64,000 bases of DNA from Phycisphaerales bacterium (GTDB taxonomy: Bacteria > Planctomycetota > Phycisphaerae > Phycisphaerales > SM1A02), in NCBI GenBank assembly GCA_029246705.1, contig JAQWMQ010000015.1, positions 1 through 64,000 on the forward strand, written 5' to 3'. Made by a program: the position numbers and the translations under genes. Positions 25,062-33,397 of the stretch are shown here, one piece after another. The notes beneath the pieces are model-generated. The model ran no database searches, had not been told where the DNA came from, and was given only the letters and a program-made list of their open reading frames with translations. Position 1 is the first letter of the stretch. Each line of letters begins with the position of its first letter.

Positions 25062-26728
25062 CATGCGGTATCGTCGAAGGACAGGCTGATGACGGTCACG
25101 TCATCCTGCCAGGTCGTGCCACCGGCGAACTTCTCGAGTGCCGTGTACAGACGCTCGATGTCGTCCTGCTCGCTGGCTGAACCCTTGAGCGCCTCGTAGA
25201 CGCCCTCGAATTCGAACATCTCCCCGCCGGGTGCGGCCTGTTCGGCCAGCCCGTCGCTGAAGATCACCAGTCGCTCGCCCGGCCCGAAGGGAACGTCGAC
25301 CGAATCGTAGGGATAGTCCTCGATCACGCCGACCGGCGGGCCTCCGTCGATCTCGATTCGCTTGACCGATCCGTCGACCCCGATCTTCACGCAGTAGCCG
25401 TGGCCCGAATCGACGCAGCAGGCGATCTCTCGCTCGCGATCGAGGAATACCGTCCAGAGGGTGATGAATTCAGCGGCATCGGTCACGCGCATGATCGCGT
25501 TGTTGGCATTGCGGACCATGGCCGACGGCGTGATGTCCTCGCGCTCGCTTTCGGCGATCATCCGTGCCTCGAGCGCGGCCATCAGCAGCCCTGCGGCGGC
25601 GCCCTTTCCGGCGACGTCACCGAGGAAGACGATGGGCAGGTCATCATGCCCCTGGCAGACACAGACCAGGTCACCGGCCACGAAGGTGCCGGGAACGACG
25701 CGGGAGTGCCACTTGATTCCGCTCTGTCCACCGGCCTCGGGTGGTGCCATGCGCTGCTGGACGATCTGCGCGGCCTCGAGCTCCTGCACGAGTCGTGCCT
25801 GCTTCAGTTCGAGATCGAGACGCTTGATGTTGGAAAGTGACAAGCCGCACAAGCGTCCGACCGCATGACAGAAGGCGGCGGTGTCGGTTCCATCCGAGCC
25901 TGCGGTGGAACTGGCATCCAGGTAGAGGAAGGCATCGATGGACTCGCCGATCCTGACCGGTACGCACAAGGCTTCCTGGACGCCGGCCCCGATGATCGAG
26001 ACCGCAGCCTGGATGTCCGGTTCATCGCGAAGTCGAACCACGCGCCCGCTCGAGGCGGCCTTCAACAGGGTGCGACTCACCGGTCGTTCGTTTGCGTCCG
26101 ACGCAACGCCGAGACGCGTGCGGGTTCCGATCATCTCGATCTTGTCGAGCTCGCCCATCGGACGAAGCAACATCGCACGACCGAACTCGGTTCCGGCGAG
26201 AATCGCGTCCAGGGCCGCCGCCGCAAGCGCATCCTCGTCGAGTGCCTGCTGGATCGACGCGGCGGAATCCATCAGAAGCCCCAGTCGACGGGAGGCGAGG
26301 ACCTCGAGTTCCTCCTCCGGAACGGCGGCAACGGAATCCTCGAGCATGTTCGCGCTGTCATCGGAACTGAACAGCGTGGTTCGTTCCTGACGTTCACCGT
26401 GCACCCGGATCACGTAGGGACGGATCACGATGCGCTCGCCGGCCTCGATCGGGATGGGGTGGTTTTCCGCGATGCGGGCGCCACCTATCTCGGTCCCGTG
26501 GCGGGACCCGAGATCCTCGATGTACCAGTCACCGTCCTTTGCGAAGATATGGGCATGGCGACGGGAAACCGCGGCTTCCTGCAGCGGGATCTCCGCCTCA
26601 TAGGCACGTCCGATGAGGTAGTCGGTGTCGACGTCGAGCACGATCTTCTTGTCGAGCCCCGGTCCGGACACCGTGATCTCGGCTCGATCCATGTCGGCGT
26701 TGTCATCGGTTTCTTCCGTGGGCATCAT
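25061..26728 (-). CDS. FHA-GAF-SpoIIE/PP2C-type serine phosphatase
   Basis: Three consecutive ATGs (26731, 26728, 26725) follow AGGA; I use the middle one (6-nt spacing, 555 residues). Residues about 16-110 are an FHA phosphothreonine-binding domain (IGRAYEAEI, VSRRHAHIF, IEDLGSRHGT). Residues about 145-315 look like a GAF sensor domain. A helical linker (LVQELEAAQIVQQRMAPPE) leads to a SpoIIE/RsbU-type PP2C domain (about 340-550) with metal-binding GDVAGKGAAAGLLMA, DSGHGYCV, FSDGLAEQ and QDDVTVISL. It probably dephosphorylates a Ser/Thr-phosphorylated partner, such as an anti-sigma antagonist, in response to a bound ligand and a phosphoprotein. It overlaps the stop of the TraB-like gene and is likely its operon partner. 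Confidence 0.92.
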   Translation of the reverse strand: MMPTEETDDNADMDRAEITVSGPGLDKKIVLDVDTDYLIGRAYEAEIPLQEAAVSRRHAHIFAKDGDWYIEDLGSRHGTEIGGARIAENHPIPIEAGERIVIRPYVIRVHGERQERTTLFSSDDSANMLEDSVAAVPEEELEVLASRRLGLLMDSAASIQQALDEDALAAAALDAILAGTEFGRAMLLRPMGELDKIEMIGTRTRLGVASDANERPVSRTLLKAASSGRVVRLRDEPDIQAAVSIIGAGVQEALCVPVRIGESIDAFLYLDASSTAGSDGTDTAAFCHAVGRLCGLSLSNIKRLDLELKQARLVQELEAAQIVQQRMAPPEAGGQSGIKWHSRVVPGTFVAGDLVCVCQGHDDLPIVFLGDVAGKGAAAGLLMAALEARMIAESEREDITPSAMVRNANNAIMRVTDAAEFITLWTVFLDREREIACCVDSGHGYCVKIGVDGSVKRIEIDGGPPVGVIEDYPYDSVDVPFGPGERLVIFSDGLAEQAAPGGEMFEFEGVYEALKGSASEQDDIERLYTALEKFAGGTTWQDDVTVISLSFDDTA

Positions 26729-26730
26729 CA

Positions 26731-28092
26731 TTATTCCTGCTCTCCATCCGATGAGGGGGAACGCCGTGACGGCTTGCGACCAAGCGCCGCGTCGAACTGG
26801 CCACGGATCATCTCCATGGTAGCGGGATCCACCTGTGAAGCTTCGAGATCGATGTCGATCGCAGCGAGCCACACGGGCTCGCCCGCGGGCTGGTACCCAC
26901 GTTCGAGCAGTCCCTCGGCAAGGCCGGGCATGTGCGCCGCGCCGTAGAAAAGCGCGAAGGTTCGCTTCGGATCCGAAACGAGTTCTTCATCGAGGATCTC
27001 CAGGGCGACTCGGTTGCGCTCGTGGAGGATCAGTTCCATCAACCCGTCCATTCCGGGCATGCCTGCCTGCGCCATCTCCAGGGAGGCCGGGTCGGACAGG
27101 GCTTCGACCAGCACCACCTTGACGATGTCACGAACCTGGTTGCCGCTGAAGAAGTCGGCAAGTCGCATCAGCATCAGGACCATTCGACCAAGTCGTGCCG
27201 AAACGCCTCCGCCACCGAGACCATCCAGGAGGCCCGAAACATCGACCCCGAGCTCTTCGGCACTGGCACGAAGTTCAGCCTCCGTCATGTCGGCAAGGAT
27301 CCAGCGAGGGCCTCGGTAATCGAGTGCGTTGATCTGGAAGGCGAGCCCGAGTGCCGAGGCGATCTGGGCCTGGATGCCACCCTTGGATCTCGGGGGCACC
27401 TCGAGGTTCACCGATTCGAGCACGATGTCGGTATCGGTGCCATCCCCACCAACCGCCTGGTCGGCACCAGTGCTGATGAGGCGCCACTCGGTTCGAGTTG
27501 GTGGCAGTGCATCAACATCATCCTTTGGAAGCTGTACCTCGTGGATCTCCAACCGCAGCGGCGTGTCCCAGGCATCGACCGAGGCTGCCTGCAGCCAGCC
27601 TGGAAAGCGAGTGTCCATCGCACCGGCGTTCTCGATGAGCTCCGGCAGGCCTGCTGGCAGGCTGCCTCGGTCCATGCGGTGCCACTCGATCGCGAAACCG
27701 ACGAATTCCATCGCCGCCAGGGTTTCCGACGTCCTGCCGGGATGATCGACACCCGAGACGCCCCTGGCGCCGTCGGGAGCGACCGATTCGTAGAGCACGA
27801 CATCGAACCCGGCCAGCAGTTCCCCGAGCGCGTCGTAGTAGCCGGCATCACCTATGTGGGTCACCCCCACCAGGGTCACGGGACCGGAACCGGGGATCGT
27901 CGCGTCGAAACGTTGCGAAGCGATCTCCAGACGCATTCGAAGTGGTTCGTCGTTGGTTGCGTTCTCATCAGCGGGGTCGGCGAAGACCTCGGACTGTCGG
28001 ATCCAGACCGTCGAATCCTCCTGGGCGCTTGCGAGCTCGACCGGGCTTTGCAGGAGCACGGCAACCAGTGGAATGACCTTGAGGAGCCTCAT
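26731..28092 (-). CDS. TraB/Tiki-family protein with an inserted GspG-like domain
   Basis: The 453-residue protein has a signal peptide (to about residue 23). The TraB/PrgY/Tiki pattern is present but split: GVTH at 76-79, E102 in VVLYE, ERN at 358-360 and GAAH at 384-387. Between the halves, residues about 122-226 resemble the GspG core of type II secretion major pseudopilins: ETLAAMEFVGFAIEWHRMD, SLPAGLPELIE, VDAWDTPLRLEI (cf. DPWGxPY), then RLISTGADQAVGGDG and TDI (cf. SxGxDGxxGGxGxxxDI). The prepilin N-terminus is missing. Tiki proteins are membrane-associated metal-dependent proteases, and GxxH/ERN are their catalytic motifs; activity here is inferred. It overlaps the ExbB-like gene by 4 nt and the phosphatase gene by 1 nt. 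Confidence 0.82.
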   Translation of the reverse strand: MRLLKVIPLVAVLLQSPVELASAQEDSTVWIRQSEVFADPADENATNDEPLRMRLEIASQRFDATIPGSGPVTLVGVTHIGDAGYYDALGELLAGFDVVLYESVAPDGARGVSGVDHPGRTSETLAAMEFVGFAIEWHRMDRGSLPAGLPELIENAGAMDTRFPGWLQAASVDAWDTPLRLEIHEVQLPKDDVDALPPTRTEWRLISTGADQAVGGDGTDTDIVLESVNLEVPPRSKGGIQAQIASALGLAFQINALDYRGPRWILADMTEAELRASAEELGVDVSGLLDGLGGGGVSARLGRMVLMLMRLADFFSGNQVRDIVKVVLVEALSDPASLEMAQAGMPGMDGLMELILHERNRVALEILDEELVSDPKRTFALFYGAAHMPGLAEGLLERGYQPAGEPVWLAAIDIDLEASQVDPATMEMIRGQFDAALGRKPSRRSPSSDGEQE

Positions 28093-28706
28093 GGCGTTCT
28101 TCGTCCGAACTTCCCGGTGGCGGCGGCTGACATCGCCTCGAAGCGACCGAAGGCACGTTCCACCTGACCCCTGAGGGCCATGAAGGGAACGAGTGCGATC
28201 AGGGCCACGATCAGCCCGAAGGCGGTGGTGATCAAGGCCTCTGCGATACCCGAGGAGATGTCGCGCGGATCGGTGATCGTCTCCTGGGCTCCGAGCAGTT
28301 CGAAGCTTCTGATGATTCCGAGCACCGTTCCGAGGATCCCCAGCATCGGCGCCGAAGTCACGATGGTCGAGAACACCAGCATGTAGCGTTCGATGCGCGG
28401 ACGCTGGCTCTCCACGACCTCGACACTCACCGATGCGGCATCTCCGCCATCGGCCAGGCGCTCCGCCAGTTCCCCGTAGGGAGTCGAATCCTCAGCGGCC
28501 AGCGTCCTGATCGATTCACGATCACCGGTGCGAAGCCCCTTGAGGAAACGCTCGTAGTGACGACGGACCGACCTGTTGAGGCCGACCCAGAAGATGAATC
28601 GCTCGAAACTCAAGGCCAGTGAGAGGATGCTCATGAACAGCAGCGGCCACATCACGGGCCCGCCGCGTTCCATCACCTCGATAAGTCGCTCGAACCAGTC
28701 AGACAT
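28089..28706 (-). CDS. MotA/TolQ/ExbB-type proton channel protein
   Basis: The product has 205 residues from ATG 28706 (MSDWFERLIEVMERGG); an ATG at 28718 would add four residues. Three membrane segments match the family: GPVMWPLLFMSILSLALSFE (about 15-35), SAPMLGILGTVLGIIRSFEL (about 115-137) and GIAEALITTAFGLIVALIAL (about 150-172). The two latter helices form the proton path in ExbB and TolQ. No ExbD/TolR or TonB/TolA gene is adjacent, which is unusual. The stop overlaps the TraB-like gene start by 4 nt (ATGA), so the channel and that secreted protein are probably coexpressed. Confidence 0.9.
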   Translation of the reverse strand: MSDWFERLIEVMERGGPVMWPLLFMSILSLALSFERFIFWVGLNRSVRRHYERFLKGLRTGDRESIRTLAAEDSTPYGELAERLADGGDAASVSVEVVESQRPRIERYMLVFSTIVTSAPMLGILGTVLGIIRSFELLGAQETITDPRDISSGIAEALITTAFGLIVALIALVPFMALRGQVERAFGRFEAMSAAATGKFGRRTP

Positions 28707-28774
28707 GACGGAGATCATACGCCAGACCAGCCGAGGGTTCGCCAATTCCACGATCCGGGCTAGAATCGCCCCAG

Positions 28775-29656
28775 ATGAACACCACCACCCGACAAGCCGT
28801 TGGCCGTCCGTCCGATGCCCAGCTTCGGGATGCCATCGACGGCCACCTTCGCACGATCGCGAACACGGTTCGCCACCAGCAGCTTCAGGAAGCGGTGACC
28901 CATGCCGCCTTGCAGGGAGGCAAGCGCATCCGCCCGCTGCTTGCACTGCGTTGCTGCGCGCTTGCCGGTTCCGACCCGATGGTGGCACTGCCTGCAGGCT
29001 GCGGGTTCGAGCTGATCCATGCCTTCAGCCTGGTCCACGACGACCTCCCCGCGCTCGACGACGACGAAATGCGTCGCGGGCTGCCCACCGTTCACAAGGC
29101 CTTTGGTGAATCGATCGGCATCCTCTGCGGGGACCTGCTTCAATCCCTGGCCTTCGAAACCATCGCGAGCAGTCCGCACCCGATGGAAGTGCTGCTTGAA
29201 CTGTCCCGGGCGACCAACGCGATGATCGAGGGACAGGCATGGGACACCGACGGGGGCTTCCCCGAGGGACTGGACGAAGCCGAGCGTCTCGAGCTGATCC
29301 ATCGAAACAAGACCGGAGCCCTGATCCGGGGCGCGGCTCGGGCCGGTGCCATTGCCGGTGGGGCCGATGACTCGACCCTGGACTGCGTCGATCGGTGGAG
29401 CTCGGCGGTCGGGCTGATGTTCCAGGTCGTCGACGATCTCCTCGACGAGACCCAGTCGAGCGAACATCTGGGCAAGGCTGCGGGGAAGGATCGCGAAGCG
29501 GGAAAACTGACTTTCCCCGGGGTCCATGGACTCGAGGGCGCACGCAAGACCGTGATCCGTCTCGAAGACGTTGCAAACGAGGCCCTGGCGGGGTTCTCGG
29601 AAGTTGCAGCCCCCCTTCGCGACCTGACCCATGATTTGGCAAAACGCACGCGTTGA
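28775..29656 (+). CDS. Polyprenyl synthetase (farnesyl/geranylgeranyl diphosphate synthase type)
   Basis: The 293-residue trans-prenyl transferase has the substrate-binding GGKRIRPLL (about 48-56), the first Asp-rich motif DDLPALDD at 89-96 (the short-chain bacterial DDxxxxD form), and the second Asp-rich motif VVDDLLDET near residue 223, with GKAAGKDREAGKLTFP after it. It condenses IPP with allylic diphosphates to give FPP or GGPP; product length cannot be fixed from sequence here. It is followed by dxs 130 nt downstream on the same strand, consistent with isoprenoid clustering as in ispA-dxs operons. Confidence 0.94.
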   Translation: MNTTTRQAVGRPSDAQLRDAIDGHLRTIANTVRHQQLQEAVTHAALQGGKRIRPLLALRCCALAGSDPMVALPAGCGFELIHAFSLVHDDLPALDDDEMRRGLPTVHKAFGESIGILCGDLLQSLAFETIASSPHPMEVLLELSRATNAMIEGQAWDTDGGFPEGLDEAERLELIHRNKTGALIRGAARAGAIAGGADDSTLDCVDRWSSAVGLMFQVVDDLLDETQSSEHLGKAAGKDREAGKLTFPGVHGLEGARKTVIRLEDVANEALAGFSEVAAPLRDLTHDLAKRTR

Positions 29657-29681
29657 GGCCCCGCCCGACGTACAATCGTGT

Positions 29682-29716
29682 GGTCCCCCTCGAATGAAGA
29701 CGTACACTTGGGGACC
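29682..29716 (+). terminator. Inverted repeat between the prenyl synthase gene and dxs
   Basis: GGTCCCC (29682-29688) and GGGGACC (29710-29716) form a 7-bp stem with a 21-nt loop. The loop side also holds a second copy of GACGTACA (29667-29674 and 29699-29706). No U-tract follows, so a terminator role is uncertain. Confidence 0.3.
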
Positions 29717-29718
29717 CC

Positions 29719-29748
29719 GCTTGATACCGCTTGATACCGCTTGATACC
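29719..29748. repeat. Three perfect tandem 10-bp repeats upstream of dxs
   Basis: GCTTGATACC occurs three times without a gap at 29719-29728, 29729-29738 and 29739-29748. The array ends 37 nt before the dxs ATG. A 10-bp period puts each copy on the same DNA face, so it could bind a regulator; replication slippage is the alternative. Confidence 0.8.
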
Positions 29749-29785
29749 AAGGCCCCCCCCGGGACCACCCATTCAGAGAGACCAG

Positions 29786-31807
29786 ATGGAACTTCGACTT
29801 CTTCCCGGCATCTCAGGCCCCTCCGACCTGAAGGCACTCCGACTCGATCAGTTGGACGAACTCGCTGCTGAGATCCGCTGGGCGATCTGTGACCAGATCT
29901 CAAGGACCGGCGGGCACCTCGCCCCGAACCTGGGCGTGGTCGAACTGACCATCGCACTGCACTACGTCTTCGACTTCGGGCACGACCGCCTGCTCTTCGA
30001 CGTCGGTCACCAGTGCTACACCCACAAGCTTCTGACCGGCCGCCTGGAGATGCTTCCTCGATTGCGGAAGCGCGGAGGGATGGCCGGTTTCCCCGAACCC
30101 ACCGAAAGCTCCTTCGACCTCTTCTCGGTCGGCCACGCCGGCACCGCCATCTCGACCGCGGTCGGCATGGCCCGTGGAGACGAGCTCAACGGAGACTGCA
30201 CCAACGACCAGAACCCCGACGGGCGACACGTGGTCAGCCTCATCGGTGACGCCTCGATCGTCAACGGACTGGCGATGGAAGGTCTCAACAACGCCGGCAC
30301 CCTCAAGCGCCAGTTCCTGGTCGTGCTCAACGACAACGGCATGTCGATCGCCAAGCCCCAGGGAGCGGTCGCGCAGTACTTCGACCGAGTCCGCTTGAGC
30401 GACACCTACAGCGGCTTCCGCAAGGCCGCGATCGAATTCGCCAAGCACGTGCCGGGTGGCAACCTGGCCGCAGACATCTACCACCGCATGGGCGAGATGA
30501 GCAAGGCCATGCTCGCCGAGGACGCCTGGTTCGAGAAGTTCGGACTGGTGACCGTCGGCCCGATCGACGGGCACGACATCCCGACCCTGGTCGACTTCCT
30601 CAACGAGTGCAAGCGCTTCGAACGCCCCATGGTCCTGCACGTGAAGACGGTCAAGGGCAAGGGGTTCGAGTTCGCCGAAGGCGACGCGACCCAGTTCCAT
30701 TCCCCCCCCGCCTTCGACGTCACCGACGGCGCGGGCACCGAGAAGGACTTCGTCAGCAGCGGCTGCCGAGTCGAACTGAAGAAGTCAGGACGATCCTTCA
30801 CCACCGCCTTTTCCGACGCACTGCACGCCATCATGACCCGGGATGAGAAGGTCGTCGCCTGCACGGCAGCCATGCCCGACGGCACCGGCATCACCCAGGT
30901 CCAGGAAGCATTCCCCGAGCGCACCTGGGACACGGGCATCTGCGAGTCGCACGCCATGGACATGATGGCGGGCCTGTCCAAGACGGGATTCAAGCCGTTC
31001 TTCGCGGTGTACTCGACGTTTCTCCAGCGAGCCTTCGACCAGGTCTTCCAGGAAATCGCCCTGCAGGGTCTTCCGGTACGCCTGTGCCTCGACCGCGCTG
31101 GGTGCGTCGGAGGCGACGGAGCGGTCCACCAGGGCTTCTGCGACATCGCCCTGCTCTCGGTTCTTCCCAAGGCGTGCCTGATCGGGGCACTGGACGAGTC
31201 GAGCCTGAAGGCATCGCTTGCGTTCATGGCGGACTATGAAGTCGGCGTCAGTGCCGTCCGCTATCCCCGGGACAACGTCAGTGCTCTCGCCGAGGAACGC
31301 TTTGGCACCGCCCCGCCGTTCGAACTCGGACGCGCTCGCGCCCTGGTCGAACAGGAGACGCCGGACGTCGCCATCCTCGCGTACGGAACCTGTGGCATCC
31401 AGGCCATCGAGGCGTTGGATCAGTTGCAGAACGAATACAAGGTGTCCCTCTACGACGCACGATTCGCGAAGCCGGTGGATATCGATCTGATCCGCACCCT
31501 GGTCGAGGCGGGCGTGCCCATCGTGACCATCGAGGACCACGGCATCCATGGCGGCTTCGGTGCCAACGTCGTCGAAGCCTGCAACCTCGCGGGGCTCGAC
31601 AACGCCCGCATCCTCAGGCTCGGCATGCCGGAACGCTGGATCCTCCAGGGATCGAGGAACGAGCAGCTCGAGGAGATCGGGATCGATCCCACCTCCATCG
31701 CTCGCTCCATCCGCACCCTGCTGGACACCCGGCACACGGGATCCTCAACGGCGAGCTCCAACCACGTGCAGCAGTCGGAAAAGGCCCTCGGCAGCAACCA
31801 GGGCTGA
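29786..31807 (+). CDS. dxs: 1-Deoxy-D-xylulose-5-phosphate synthase
   Basis: The product has 673 residues from ATG 29786 (MELRLLPGISGPSDLKAL) with GAGAG upstream. Transketolase-like thiamine-diphosphate enzyme motifs: GGHLAPNLGVVELTIALHYV, DVGHQCYTHKLLTGR, the ThDP region GDASIVNGLAMEGLNNAG with LNDNGMSI, GPIDGHD, HVKTVKGKGF and FAVYSTFLQRAFDQVFQEIA with DRAGCVGGDGAVHQG. The usual GDG of the ThDP motif reads GDA here, as is tolerated in the family. The C-terminus is about 20-30 residues longer than normal (ending SEKALGSNQG). It catalyses the first step of the DXP pathway from pyruvate and glyceraldehyde 3-phosphate. Confidence 0.95.
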   Translation: MELRLLPGISGPSDLKALRLDQLDELAAEIRWAICDQISRTGGHLAPNLGVVELTIALHYVFDFGHDRLLFDVGHQCYTHKLLTGRLEMLPRLRKRGGMAGFPEPTESSFDLFSVGHAGTAISTAVGMARGDELNGDCTNDQNPDGRHVVSLIGDASIVNGLAMEGLNNAGTLKRQFLVVLNDNGMSIAKPQGAVAQYFDRVRLSDTYSGFRKAAIEFAKHVPGGNLAADIYHRMGEMSKAMLAEDAWFEKFGLVTVGPIDGHDIPTLVDFLNECKRFERPMVLHVKTVKGKGFEFAEGDATQFHSPPAFDVTDGAGTEKDFVSSGCRVELKKSGRSFTTAFSDALHAIMTRDEKVVACTAAMPDGTGITQVQEAFPERTWDTGICESHAMDMMAGLSKTGFKPFFAVYSTFLQRAFDQVFQEIALQGLPVRLCLDRAGCVGGDGAVHQGFCDIALLSVLPKACLIGALDESSLKASLAFMADYEVGVSAVRYPRDNVSALAEERFGTAPPFELGRARALVEQETPDVAILAYGTCGIQAIEALDQLQNEYKVSLYDARFAKPVDIDLIRTLVEAGVPIVTIEDHGIHGGFGANVVEACNLAGLDNARILRLGMPERWILQGSRNEQLEEIGIDPTSIARSIRTLLDTRHTGSSTASSNHVQQSEKALGSNQG

Positions 31808-31869
31808 GGCGACCCATCAACCCGAGACGCCTTCACGAAGACCCGGACCGATCCGGGCCGAATGCCTGT

Positions 31870-32610
31870 TCAGTGCTCGATGTCGCGGGGAATGCCCGCG
31901 CTGATCCGATCCAGCGGCATCAGGAAGAGTGCCACGGATTCGAAGAACCGCAGACCGTGGCGTTCGAACTCCTCGTAGTACTCGTCGGTCTGCCGTGCGA
32001 GTTCCTGGACACCCCCACCGGTCTCGGTGAGCGGGTCGGGACGTTCCCAGTGATCAACCACCAGTTGTCGGGTGTACTCGGGGTGGTACTGGACGCCGTA
32101 GCTGGACGTGCCGACCGCGAAGACCTGTACCTTGCACCGCTTGCTCGACGCCAGGATTCGAGCATCCGGGGGTGGCGTGGCCACCTGGTCCTCGTGCCAC
32201 TGGAACTGCCGGGTCCACCATGGAATCCCCTTGAAGAGCGGATCTTCCCGGCCGGCGGGCGTGAGGGCCACCTCGTGGAAGCCGACCTCGGCACCGTCGT
32301 CGACCTTGTCCACCGAGCCTCCGAGTGCATGCGCGAGCATCTGGGCGCCCAGGCACAGTCCGAGGATCGGGATCTGCGATTCATGCGCCGCCCGCAGGAA
32401 GGCATACTCCTGTTCCATCTTCTCGTCGGAGTCAAGAACCGACTGGGGCCCGCCGCAGCTGATGATCGCGTCGATGTCGTCGAGATTGTCGGGTATCGAT
32501 TCACCCTGGTCGGTCCGGATGACCCGGATCGAATGGCCGTAGGTACGGAGCACCTCGAGGGTGCTCCCGGGAGGACTGACAGCATGATGTTGGATGAAAA
32601 GTGTGGGCAT
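31870..32610 (-). CDS. Class I glutamine amidotransferase-like protein
   Basis: The product has 246 residues from ATG 32610 (MPTLFIQHHAVSPPG). It has a triad-type GATase fold with the nucleophile elbow LGLCLGAQMLAHALGG (Cys near residue 90), and His-Glu in VQYHPEYT. The oxyanion segment IISCGGPQSVLD is present. It resembles stand-alone GMP-synthase-like amidotransferases rather than GuaA itself, because no synthetase domain follows. Partner and acceptor substrate are unknown. It starts 35 nt after the methyltransferase gene on the same strand, so the two may be cotranscribed. Confidence 0.88.
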   Translation of the reverse strand: MPTLFIQHHAVSPPGSTLEVLRTYGHSIRVIRTDQGESIPDNLDDIDAIISCGGPQSVLDSDEKMEQEYAFLRAAHESQIPILGLCLGAQMLAHALGGSVDKVDDGAEVGFHEVALTPAGREDPLFKGIPWWTRQFQWHEDQVATPPPDARILASSKRCKVQVFAVGTSSYGVQYHPEYTRQLVVDHWERPDPLTETGGGVQELARQTDEYYEEFERHGLRFFESVALFLMPLDRISAGIPRDIEH

Positions 32611-32644
32611 GGGACGAGAGCCTACGGGGAACCGCCCCTTGGGC

Positions 32645-33316
32645 TCAAGTCCGGTGACGAAGAACGATCGCGGCGTCGTGCCCGTCAAGATGATCCTGGC
32701 GGAATCCGACGAGCGGCGTGAGCTCCAGGGCCTCGTCGAGCCAGCGCACCACGTCGTGCCGCCGTGCCGGTCCCAGCGCGGCCTTCACCCGTTCGGGGGC
32801 GGGGCGATCCGAGAGGAAATTGAAGGCCAGGGCGACGTTCACCGCCGAAAATGCCTGGGTGACGAACTGGATCGACATGTCCTGGGTCATGGTGTTCAGG
32901 GTGCCGGAGATGACGGCGATGTCTGCCCCCCACTGCCCGAGTGATTCGGGTGTGTCGAGCAGGTCCCGGCAGGCGAAATCCGTGTTGGGCAGCTGCCTTG
33001 CCTCGCCGGCGACGACCTGCTCATGGAGGCCATCGACCCCGATGTATCGTCGACAGGTGATGCCTCGTTGGATCAAGTGGGCGGCCAGGGCACCGTCACC
33101 ACAGCCCAGGTCCAGAACAACCGCACCTTCAAGCCGGTCCGCACCCAGCAGGTCGATGAGAACGTCGAACCGGAGTTTCTGGGTGCGTTCGGAAGCCCAC
33201 AGGGTTGCGGCGAACCCGCGCCCGGTCTTCGCGACCGCTTCACGATAGGGCTCGAGGGGATCGGGTTGGGCAGGATGGGGCTCGTTCGTCGTCACGCTGC
33301 CGAGTCTAGCACCCAT
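32645..33316 (-). CDS. Class I SAM-dependent methyltransferase
   Basis: The frame encodes up to 223 residues. ATG 33316 lacks a clear ribosome-binding site; GTG 33295 (VTTNEPHPAQ) is an alternative. Motif I is VVLDLGCGDGALAAHLIQRG, followed by an acidic residue at the end of strand 2 (YIGVDGLHEQVV) and DIAVISGTLNTM as motif II/post-II. The shape is that of small UbiE/Tellurite-type methyltransferases; the substrate is not predictable. It is divergent from the toroid/DUF4159-like gene across 80 nt and is followed by the glutamine amidotransferase gene. Confidence 0.87.
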   Translation of the reverse strand: MGARLGSVTTNEPHPAQPDPLEPYREAVAKTGRGFAATLWASERTQKLRFDVLIDLLGADRLEGAVVLDLGCGDGALAAHLIQRGITCRRYIGVDGLHEQVVAGEARQLPNTDFACRDLLDTPESLGQWGADIAVISGTLNTMTQDMSIQFVTQAFSAVNVALAFNFLSDRPAPERVKAALGPARRHDVVRWLDEALELTPLVGFRQDHLDGHDAAIVLRHRT

Positions 33317-33397
33317 CTTTGAAGTGAGTGCCCGAGGAAGGTCCGGCCTTTTCGTTGCTGTTCCCGAAACGCCGGGAGATCGCTCTACAGTCCACCG

